NCBI GenBank assembly: GCA_903953065.1
Contig: CAJBIG010000035.1
Coordinates: 1 to 5,489 of the forward strand
DNA: 5,489 nt
Direction of reading: 5' to 3'
From: an uncultured Solirubrobacterales bacterium
Lineage (GTDB): Bacteria > Actinomycetota > Thermoleophilia > Solirubrobacterales > Solirubrobacteraceae
Positions 1-5,489 of the stretch are shown piece after piece. A program made the translations under genes and the position numbers. A model generated the notes under the pieces. The model worked only from the letters and a program-made list of their open reading frames with translations. It did no database searches and was not told where the DNA came from. Each line of letters starts with the position of its first letter. Position 1 is the stretch's first letter.

Positions 1-906
1 AAGACGGGCGCTGTCAACGGTGAAGGCCATCGCCGAGCCGTAGAGGATCGAAGCGACGGCGACGACCATGATCAGCTCTTGGTAGCGCACCGCAGCGTCG
101 GGGAAGAGCGGCAGCGCGACCTGCAGGAAGCCGTAGGCGGCAACCTTGCTGAGGATCGCGGTGAACACAGCCAGCACACCGATCGGCATGTTCGAATAAC
201 CGTCGGGCATCCAACCGTGGAACGGGAACGACGGCATTTTGATCAGGAAGGCGAGCGCAAAGGCGAGGAAGATCCAGCCCTGAGCCGTGTTTCCGAGCGG
301 CGTCTTCGCAAGGTCAGCCAGCAGGAAGCTCGGTTCGCCTCCGTTGGCCGCCATTACGCCGGTCGTGATCGCGCCGACAAGCATCAAGAGCGAACCGACG
401 AGCGTGTACATGAAGAGCTTCAGCACCGCGCTGGTGCGGTCGGGGCCACCCCAGATCACGATCAGGAAGTAGAACGGCACCAGCATCAGGTCGAAGAAGA
501 TCACGAAAAGAGCAAGATCTTGGGCCATGAATGCACCGATAACTGCCGTCTGAGCTAGCCCCATCAGCAGCGCGTAAATGCCGGGCTTGCCGTGGTCGGG
601 TTCGTCGACGAGCGTCCAGATCGCCGAGGCGGTGAAGATCACGGCGGTCGTCGCCAGCAGCACAAGGTTGAGGCCGCTGATGCCGAGCGCGTAGTGAATC
701 CCAAGCGAGCGAATCCAGACGATGTCGGTTACGTACTGGAGCCCGCCGGCGGCGCGGTCGTAGTCGACCAGCAGCGTGATCGCATAAGCGAGCACGAGCA
801 GGGAGCCTAGTAGCGAAATCCAGCGAGCAAAGCGGCCCGGCAGCAGCAGCGCGAGCAGCCCGGCAGCGGCGGGGAGCCAGAGGATGATTGATAGGTGGAT
901 CGTCAC
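1..906 (-). CDS. nuoM: NADH-quinone oxidoreductase subunit M (3'-truncated by window edge)
   Basis: Antiporter-like proton-pumping subunit of complex I (ND4 homologue), an integral protein of the cytoplasmic membrane. The visible 302 codons are open to position 1 and lack a stop, so the C-terminal part lies outside the window; the family is usually about 500 residues. The start is GTG at 904-906, overlapping the nuoL TGA as GTGA. The next in-frame ATG is codon 115, inside the fold, so GTG is preferred. Family hallmarks seen are FFDLMLVPFYFLIVIWG (137-153, TM5), FLIKMPSFPFHGWMPD (220-235, with K223 matching the E. coli TM7 lysine K234) and ILSKVAAYGFL (251-261, with K254 matching K265). Two departures are visible. 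The TM5 glutamate is aspartate (D139), and the usual DAHxxAPT motif reads DGYSNMP (235-241). No clear Shine-Dalgarno precedes the GTG, so translation probably depends on coupling to nuoL. NuoM rather than NuoL or NuoN is supported by the LVPxYFL signature and by its place after nuoL. Confidence 0.96.
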   Translation of the reverse strand, partial: MTIHLSIILWLPAAAGLLALLLPGRFARWISLLGSLLVLAYAITLLVDYDRAAGGLQYVTDIVWIRSLGIHYALGISGLNLVLLATTAVIFTASAIWTLVDEPDHGKPGIYALLMGLAQTAVIGAFMAQDLALFVIFFDLMLVPFYFLIVIWGGPDRTSAVLKLFMYTLVGSLLMLVGAITTGVMAANGGEPSFLLADLAKTPLGNTAQGWIFLAFALAFLIKMPSFPFHGWMPDGYSNMPIGVLAVFTAILSKVAAYGFLQVALPLFPDAAVRYQELIMVVAVASILYGSAMAFTVDSARL

Positions 907-2945
907 AGGCCACGCACCAGGAAGTAGAGAAGGACGATCGAAAGGCCGCCGATGACGACCGCCGCATAGGTGCGGAGCAGACCGGTTTGAATCGCTCGCA
1001 CGGCGGCCGAGCCCGCCTTGACGAGGCTCGAGCTGCCACCGACGAAAAAGCCGTCAATGACGACCCGCTCGAAGCTGTCGCGCGCCCATTGGCCGATCCA
1101 AACAACCGGCCTGACGACGAAGAACGAGTAGAACTCGTCGAAGTACCACTTGTTGATGAAGAGCTTGTGCAGCCAAGGCAGGCGAGCCTGAATCGCCGCC
1201 GATGTGCCCGGCCTGCGGACCCAGATCCAGTAAGCACAGGCGAGGCTGACGATCGCGATCACCGACGAGAGAATCAGGCCAAACGTTTCAAGACCTGGGT
1301 TGTCAGGCTCGTAGGCGACGATCGTGTCAGCGAAGGTCGGCTCGAGGAAGCTGCTGAGCACATTCGTAATGCCAAACGGCAGCTGAATCACGCCGGCGAT
1401 GACGGCGAGGATCGCCAGCGGAATCATCGCGTAGCGCATCTGCCAGGTCGTCTCGGCGTACTTGTGTTCCTTGCCGGGGAAGCCAACCTCGGAATCCTCG
1501 ACCTCTTGCGTTGAAGGGTCGTCCTCGTCGCCGGTGTGAGGGTTGGTGTGCTCGGCCGGGTGGTAGGCGTGGCCGGTGTCGATTACCACCTGAGCTTCCT
1601 TGCAGGGCTCGCCCCAGAAGGCGCGGTAGATCATCCGCCAGGTGTAGAAGACGGTGAAGGCGGCGCCGACGTAACCGGCAACGTAGAGCCCCAAGTACCA
1701 GCCGCCGCGCGCGCCGACCTCAAAGAGCAGCGTGTCCTTCGAGAAGAAGCCGGAGAAGAAAGGGAAGGCGGAGAGCGCGAAACCACCGGCTAGGAAGCAC
1801 CCGAACGTGAACGGCAGAGCTTTGCGGAAGCCGCTCATGTTGTTGAGCGACTGGTTTCCACCCATCGCCGAGATGACCGAACCGGCGGCCATGAAGAGCA
1901 GCGCCTTGAAGAAGGCGTGAGTCATCATGTGGAAGAAGCCGCCGACGTAGGCGGCGGCGCTGACGCCCATGATCATGTAACCGATCTGCGACATCGTCGA
2001 GTAGGCGATGACGCGTTTGAGGTCGGTCATCACGAGGCCGATGCTGCCGGCGATCAGAAGCGTCAAAGCACCGACGACCGCGCCAACCGCGGCAGCGGTT
2101 GGCGCCCACTCGAAGAGAACGTGGAGGCGGCCGATCAGGTAGACGCCTGCCGTGACCATCGTCGCCGCGTGGATCAGCGAGCTGACAGGCGTTGGCCCTT
2201 CCATTGCGTCCGGAAGCCAAGTTTGAAACGGAATCTGCGCCGACTTGGCGAAGGCGCCGACGAGAATCAGCAGCATCGCGATTACAAGCTCGGGAGCATC
2301 TTTCTCAAAGGCCGTGTGGGCGCCGGAGAAGAGCTGGCCGTAGTCGAGCACGCCCATCGTCTTGAAAAGGAAGAGCGTTCCGAGAACGAGGCCGATGTCA
2401 CCGACGACGTTGATCACGAAAGCCTTGATGCCGGCTGCCGTTGCCGTGTCGCGGCGGTACCAGTAGGAAACCAGCATGTAGGAGGCGGCGCCGACGAAGG
2501 CCCAGCCGATGATCAGCAGCACCATGTTGCCCGCGAGCACCAGCAGCAACATCGAGAAGACGAAGAAGTTGAGATACGAGAAGTAGCGAACGTAACCGGC
2601 GTCGGTCTGCATGTAACCGGCCGAGTAGAGGTGGATCAGCGTCGAGACGCCGGTCACGACGAGGATCATGAAGGTCGAGAGCGGATCGATGTAGAGACCA
2701 AGCTGAATCTTTACGCCGTCAACGTTGACCAGATCCCAGAGCGAGGTGGTTTCAACGCGCGCGTCGTGCGGCAGCGCTTGCAGCTTGATCAGCGTCAGCA
2801 CCGCGAAGACGAAGGCCAGCGCGATCGCCAGCGTCCCGATCGTGCCGGCAGCGCGAGGCGAGAGCTTCTTGCCGAGCAGCGCGATCGTCAGCATTCCCGC
2901 GAGCGGGCATGCCAGCACGAGCCATGGGGTCAAGGAGAGGCTCAT
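903..2945 (-). CDS. nuoL: NADH-quinone oxidoreductase subunit L
   Basis: Distal antiporter-like proton-pumping subunit of complex I (ND5 homologue), 680 residues, against about 610 in E. coli. The ATG start is preceded by AAGGAG eight bases upstream and overlaps the nuoK stop (ATGA). Visible hallmarks are the N-terminal segment with YIDPLS (85-90), AKSAQIPFQTWLPDAMEGP (233-251, with TM7 lysine K234), the PVSSLIHAATMVTAG stretch (253-267, H259), DLKRVIAYSTMSQIGYM (308-324), THAFFKALLF (342-351, K347) and FFSKD (400-404, TM12 lysine K403). The C-terminus carries the amphipathic lateral-helix region (about 585-650) and a final membrane helix (about 658-677). Oddities: the TM5 motif normally reading WEGVG is WAFVG, so the conserved glutamate is A149. 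The TM6 motif normally reading TRVGD is NVVGD, so the arginine is V180, while D183 is kept. A hydrophilic acidic loop with several histidines (about 446-500) is much longer than in E. coli. The other channel lysines and histidines are intact, so the protein looks functional. Confidence 0.98.
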   Translation of the reverse strand: MSLSLTPWLVLACPLAGMLTIALLGKKLSPRAAGTIGTLAIALAFVFAVLTLIKLQALPHDARVETTSLWDLVNVDGVKIQLGLYIDPLSTFMILVVTGVSTLIHLYSAGYMQTDAGYVRYFSYLNFFVFSMLLLVLAGNMVLLIIGWAFVGAASYMLVSYWYRRDTATAAGIKAFVINVVGDIGLVLGTLFLFKTMGVLDYGQLFSGAHTAFEKDAPELVIAMLLILVGAFAKSAQIPFQTWLPDAMEGPTPVSSLIHAATMVTAGVYLIGRLHVLFEWAPTAAAVGAVVGALTLLIAGSIGLVMTDLKRVIAYSTMSQIGYMIMGVSAAAYVGGFFHMMTHAFFKALLFMAAGSVISAMGGNQSLNNMSGFRKALPFTFGCFLAGGFALSAFPFFSGFFSKDTLLFEVGARGGWYLGLYVAGYVGAAFTVFYTWRMIYRAFWGEPCKEAQVVIDTGHAYHPAEHTNPHTGDEDDPSTQEVEDSEVGFPGKEHKYAETTWQMRYAMIPLAILAVIAGVIQLPFGITNVLSSFLEPTFADTIVAYEPDNPGLETFGLILSSVIAIVSLACAYWIWVRRPGTSAAIQARLPWLHKLFINKWYFDEFYSFFVVRPVVWIGQWARDSFERVVIDGFFVGGSSSLVKAGSAAVRAIQTGLLRTYAAVVIGGLSIVLLYFLVRGL

Positions 2946-3241
2946 CCGTGCAGCTCCTTGAGCTCGTCAACATCGACCGGCAGGCGGCGGCGGTAGAGCG
3001 CGACGATGATGCCAAGCCCGATCGCAACCTCGCAGGCCGCAATCACCATCACGACAATTGCGAAGATCTCACCGGCTCCGTCGCCCCACATCCGCGAGAA
3101 GCCGATCAGCGCCAAGTTGCCGGCGTTCAGCATCAACTCAAGGCAGAGCAGGATCACGAGCGGGTTGCGGCGGATCATCACGCCGGCGGCGCCGAGCGAA
3201 AAGATTATCGCCGAGACGAGTAGGTACCAGTTGACGGTCAT
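2942..3241 (-). CDS. nuoK: NADH-quinone oxidoreductase subunit K
   Basis: Small membrane subunit of complex I (ND4L homologue) that sits between NuoJ and the antiporter-like subunits on the central hydrophilic axis. It has 99 residues, the normal family length, and three predicted helices (about 5-22, 27-49 and 58-83). The two buried glutamates needed for proton transfer are present: E35 in LELMLNA (34-40) and E71 in ACEVAIGLGI (69-78), matching E. coli E36 and E72. The start ATG overlaps the nuoJ TGA as ATGA, and a GAGGA ribosome-binding site lies six bases upstream within the nuoJ tail. Its own TGA overlaps the nuoL ATG. Nothing is unusual in this gene. Confidence 0.98.
   Translation of the reverse strand: MTVNWYLLVSAIIFSLGAAGVMIRRNPLVILLCLELMLNAGNLALIGFSRMWGDGAGEIFAIVVMVIAACEVAIGLGIIVALYRRRLPVDVDELKELHG
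2954..2959 (-). promoter_or_regulatory. Ribosome-binding site of nuoL
   Basis: The minus strand reads AAGGAG eight bases before the nuoL ATG, within the nuoK codons for Leu-Lys-Glu-Leu. It is the strongest Shine-Dalgarno match in the window and fixes the nuoL start at 2943-2945. Confidence 0.8.
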
Positions 3242-3933
3242 CGGTCGTCCTCGGCCGTTTCGCGAGCGGGCTGCTGCAGCTCGCGGCCTTCGAACTGTGG
3301 GTCGGGAAGCGGCGTCGTGACGCCGTATCCGGATACGCCTTCGGCCATCGAACCGGTCGCGGCCGGGCTTGGCGTGTGGACGACGCCGTGGCGGGGAGAG
3401 AGGTTGCCTTCGTCTTCGGCGATGCCGCCGCGGCGCCCGGCGAGCGCAACGGCGCCGATCGCGGCGATCAGCAGCAGCATTGAGGCAAGCTCAAACGCCA
3501 GCAGATAATCGGTCAGCAGCAGTTCGCCGATCTGCGCCGGCGTGCCGTAATCGGCCGAAAGTTTCGCGCCCTCGGTGCCGAGTGAGCTCAGCGCCGTGCC
3601 GAGAATCGCAATTGCCAGCTCGACGAAGATCAGTGAAGCGAAGCCGATTGCCAGTGCCTTCTGGCGCGGGCTGGCGCTCCAAAGCTGATCCGGCTTGTCG
3701 CCGCCACCGACGTAGGCGACCACGAAGACGTAAAGCACCATCACGGCGCCGGCGTATACGACGATCTGCGCAACCGCCACGAACTGCGCTTCGAGCAGCA
3801 GGAAGAGCAAGGCCAATGAGATCAGGTGCACGACCAACGAGAGCACGCAGTAGAACGGATTGCGCAGCACGACGACTCCGGCCGCTCCGGCCAGCGCGAA
3901 TCCAGCAAAGATGAAGAAGAAGAGGAAGGTCAT
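3238..3933 (-). CDS. nuoJ: NADH-quinone oxidoreductase subunit J with extended C-terminal tail
   Basis: Membrane subunit of complex I (ND6 homologue), 231 residues with five predicted helices (about 2-23, 29-48, 52-75, 91-114 and 143-166). The TM3 signature AQIVVYAGAVMVLYVFVV (55-72) includes the conserved tyrosine and glycine of the segment that forms a pi-bulge in known complex I structures and is linked to coupling of quinone chemistry to pumping. After TM5 the chain continues with RRGG and then about 60 hydrophilic residues rich in Pro, Gly, Glu and Asp. This tail has no recognised domain and is longer than the E. coli NuoJ end. The start ATG lies 12 bp after the nuoI TAA with only a weak purine-rich site (AGG, five bases upstream). 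The TGA overlaps the nuoK ATG. Identity rests on the TM3 signature and the I-J-K order. Confidence 0.96.
   Translation of the reverse strand: MTFLFFFIFAGFALAGAAGVVVLRNPFYCVLSLVVHLISLALLFLLLEAQFVAVAQIVVYAGAVMVLYVFVVAYVGGGDKPDQLWSASPRQKALAIGFASLIFVELAIAILGTALSSLGTEGAKLSADYGTPAQIGELLLTDYLLAFELASMLLLIAAIGAVALAGRRGGIAEDEGNLSPRHGVVHTPSPAATGSMAEGVSGYGVTTPLPDPQFEGRELQQPARETAEDDR
3248..3252 (-). promoter_or_regulatory. Ribosome-binding site of nuoK
   Basis: The minus strand reads GAGGA six bases before the nuoK ATG, inside the last codons of nuoJ (Glu-Asp-Asp-Arg). The acidic end of the NuoJ tail is therefore partly dictated by this site. It supports the start that overlaps the nuoJ stop. Confidence 0.65.
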
Positions 3934-3945
3934 CGTCGCCTGCGC

Positions 3946-4482
3946 TTACTCCCCTTCCGCCCTGAGCGGCGTGCGCTCGATCGGCTCTGCAAGCAGCATC
4001 TCTTTGGTGAAGATCAGATCGGAGCGGTTGGCGTCGGAGAGCTCAAATTCGTGGCCCATCGTGATCGCGTCAAACGGGCAGGCAATCTCGCAGTAGCCAC
4101 AGAAGATGCAGCGCGAGAGGTTGATCTCGTAGACGGCGGCGTAGCGCTCACCGGCAGAGACGCGGTTCTCGGGCGTATTCTCGGCAGCGACGACGCGGAT
4201 GCAGTCGGACGGGCAGGCGGCGGCGCAGAGCGAGCAGCCGACGCACTTCTCAAGCCCCGTGTCCTCGAAGCGGTGGAGCTGATGGCGGCCTCGGAAGCGT
4301 GGGTAGACGGGGATCTTCTCTTCCGGGTACTGAATCGTGTCAACGCCCATCCGAAGCTGGCCGAAGGTCGTCTTGAGGCCGCGCAGCGTCTCGCCGAAGG
4401 CGCGGTAGAGGCCGCCGGCGCCGCCCGCCTTCTGCGGCCCGCGGATTACTTCAATCACGTCTTTTTCTGGATCCCAGGCCAT
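3946..4482 (-). CDS. nuoI: NADH-quinone oxidoreductase subunit I (2x[4Fe-4S] ferredoxin-like)
   Basis: Peripheral-arm subunit of complex I (TYKY/Nqo9 homologue). It carries iron-sulfur clusters N6a and N6b, which relay electrons towards NuoB (N2) and quinone on the cytoplasmic face of the membrane. It has 178 residues from the chosen start. Two ferredoxin motifs are complete: C80-V-G-C83-S-L-C86-AAA-C90-P and C125-I-F-C128-G-Y-C131-EIA-C135-P. The N-terminal stretch (about 21-50) with GLYRAFGETLRGLKTTFGQL resembles the amphipathic helix that docks NuoI on NuoH. The ATG at 4480-4482 is preferred because AGGAG lies seven bases upstream. A TTG nine codons further upstream (4507-4509) would extend the frame into nuoH by 17 bp and lacks comparable support. 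The gene starts 10 bp after the nuoH TAG, which is itself part of the ribosome-binding site. All eight cluster ligands are present. Confidence 0.97.
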   Translation of the reverse strand: MAWDPEKDVIEVIRGPQKAGGAGGLYRAFGETLRGLKTTFGQLRMGVDTIQYPEEKIPVYPRFRGRHQLHRFEDTGLEKCVGCSLCAAACPSDCIRVVAAENTPENRVSAGERYAAVYEINLSRCIFCGYCEIACPFDAITMGHEFELSDANRSDLIFTKEMLLAEPIERTPLRAEGE

Positions 4483-4489
4483 CTTCAGA

Positions 4490-4494
4490 CTCCT
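4490..4494 (-). promoter_or_regulatory. Ribosome-binding site of nuoI
   Basis: The minus strand reads AGGAG seven bases before the ATG at 4480-4482. Its first bases are shared with the nuoH TAG stop (4493-4495). This site decides the nuoI start in favour of the ATG over the upstream TTG, and places termination of nuoH on the site where ribosomes load for nuoI. Confidence 0.8.
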
Positions 4495-5489
4495 AGAGAG
4501 CGACCACAATGATCGCGGTTATCAGTGCATTGAGCGTGGCCAGCGGCAACAGAACCTTCCAGCCCAGCGACATCAGCTGGTCGTAACGGAGCCTCGGCAG
4601 CGTCGCGCGGATCCAGATGAAGAAGGTGACGAAGGCCAACATCTTAAAGATCACGACGAACGGGTCGACCCAGTGCGGCGGGTCGATTCCAAACGGCAGC
4701 AGCCAGCCGCCGAGGAAGAGCGCCGTCGCAATTCCTGAGACGACGATCATGTTGAGGTACTCGGCGAAGAAGTAGAGCGTGAACTTGCTGCCGCCGAACT
4801 CGGTGTTGTAGCCGCCGGTCAGCTCGGCGTCGGCTTCCATCAGATCGAACGGAGGCCGGTTGGTCTCAGCGAAGCTGGCGACCATGAAGACGATGAAGCC
4901 GAAGAACTGCGGCACGATGTACCACATCCCCTGCTGCGCTTCGACGATGCCGGTCAGCGACATCGTCTGCGCCGTGATCACAACGCCGATCAGTGCCATT
5001 CCCTGCGGCACCTCGTAACTGATCAGCTGCGCGGCGGCGCGCATCGAGCCGAGGAAGGAGTACTTCGAGCCGGAGGCCCAGCCACCGAGCATCACCGAAT
5101 AGAAGCTGATCGCGCCGAAAGCGAAGACGTAGAGCGGGCCGATGCTGACGTCGATCCCGTAGAGACCGGTCGCGGTGCCGAAGATGTCGACGACCGGGCC
5201 GTACGGAACCAGCGCCAGCGCACCGAATGCGGCCGTGATCGAGAGCACTGGTGCCAGTTCAAAGAGCCAGCCGATCGCCGTCTTCGGCCGGAACGGCTCC
5301 TTGCTGAGCAGCTTGATGATGTCGGCGATCGGAGTCATCGCGCCGTAAAGGCCAACGCGGTTGGGGCCGTAGCGGTTCTGGAAGCGGCCAAGGATCTTGC
5401 GCTCCATGATCAGCACGATCGGCACCAACTGCAGGCCGATGAAAGCGAAGACGACGCTCTTGATGATCACCATCCACCAAGGCTCGATG
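4493..5489 (-). CDS. nuoH: NADH-quinone oxidoreductase subunit H (5'-truncated by window edge)
   Basis: Membrane subunit of complex I (ND1 homologue) that forms much of the quinone-binding cavity at the junction of the membrane and peripheral arms. Numbered from the in-frame ATG at 5471-5473, 326 residues are visible. The frame stays open upstream (IEPWW before that Met), and the Trp-rich N-terminus fits the family, so the true start is probably just outside the window. Hallmarks are MERKILGRFQNRYGPNRVG (23-41), ADIIKLLSKE (50-59), KYSFLGSMRAAAQLISYEV (137-155, with the conserved Tyr-Glu pair Y153/E154), the quinone-side loop AETNRPPFDLMEADAELTGG (202-221) and RATLPRLRYDQLMSLGWK (289-306). 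In that loop the usual LPEAE reads LMEAD; the acidic positions are kept (E213, D215, E217) but the proline is methionine. The gene ends in TAG, 10 bp before nuoI. Confidence 0.97.
   Translation of the reverse strand, partial: IEPWWMVIIKSVVFAFIGLQLVPIVLIMERKILGRFQNRYGPNRVGLYGAMTPIADIIKLLSKEPFRPKTAIGWLFELAPVLSITAAFGALALVPYGPVVDIFGTATGLYGIDVSIGPLYVFAFGAISFYSVMLGGWASGSKYSFLGSMRAAAQLISYEVPQGMALIGVVITAQTMSLTGIVEAQQGMWYIVPQFFGFIVFMVASFAETNRPPFDLMEADAELTGGYNTEFGGSKFTLYFFAEYLNMIVVSGIATALFLGGWLLPFGIDPPHWVDPFVVIFKMLAFVTFFIWIRATLPRLRYDQLMSLGWKVLLPLATLNALITAIIVVAL

Noticed and set aside
314..1237. A 307-codon minus-strand frame spanning the nuoL/nuoM junction
   Set aside because: It overlaps both genes in another frame, and its Arg/Ser/Ala-rich translation has no family signature. 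The NuoL and NuoM frames account for the DNA.
1917..2996. A 359-codon plus-strand open frame opposite nuoL and the end of nuoK
   Set aside because: It is the antisense of a clearly coding gene in GC-rich DNA. The translation is a low-complexity run of Arg, Asp, Glu, Gln and His with no recognisable fold, typical of an antisense shadow.
3934..3945. The 12-bp nuoI-nuoJ gap as a regulatory or processing site
   Set aside because: It is too short for a promoter or terminator hairpin and holds only a weak ribosome-binding site.
4480..4509. TTG at 4507-4509 as the nuoI start
   Set aside because: The ATG at 4480-4482 has an AGGAG site at ideal spacing. The TTG would overlap nuoH and add nine residues unlike the family N-terminus.
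3826..4512. A 228-codon plus-strand frame opposite nuoI and the start of nuoJ
   Set aside because: It is antisense to nuoI, whose two complete ferredoxin motifs establish the coding strand. No ribosome-binding site or recognisable domain was seen.

Overview
The whole window is the downstream part of a bacterial nuo operon, which encodes the proton-pumping NADH:quinone oxidoreductase (respiratory complex I). All genes lie on the minus strand, so transcription runs from the high-coordinate end to position 1. The order is nuoH (5' end outside the window), nuoI, nuoJ, nuoK, nuoL and nuoM (3' end outside the window). This is the canonical order of the second half of a nuoA-N operon.

The DNA is GC-rich and packed. 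There are 10 bp between nuoH and nuoI and 12 bp between nuoI and nuoJ. The J/K, K/L and L/M junctions are 4-base stop/start overlaps (ATGA, ATGA, GTGA). No intergenic stretch exceeds 12 bp. I see no promoter, terminator, RNA gene, mobile element, repeat array or CRISPR in the window. The long plus-strand open frames are antisense shadows of nuoL, nuoJ and nuoI.

The encoded proteins form a coherent set. NuoH anchors the membrane arm at the quinone cavity. NuoI carries clusters N6a and N6b, which pass electrons towards quinone. NuoJ and NuoK form the start of the proton-transfer axis. NuoL and NuoM are antiporter-like pump modules. The organism is a GC-rich aerobic or respiring bacterium. The style of NuoL and NuoM (the WAFVGAASY and PDGYSNMP segments and a long acidic loop in NuoL) reminds me of deep-branching Actinomycetota such as Thermoleophilia. 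That is a memory-based inference, not a search result.

I did not find an undescribed system. The points that merit a second look are in the pump subunits. The near-universal TM5 glutamate of NuoL is an alanine (A149), and the nearby TM6 arginine is a valine (V180). The equivalent glutamate in NuoM is an aspartate (D139), and the NuoM DAHxxAPT motif after TM7 is replaced. NuoL has an acidic, His-containing insertion, and NuoJ has a roughly 65-residue hydrophilic C-terminal tail.
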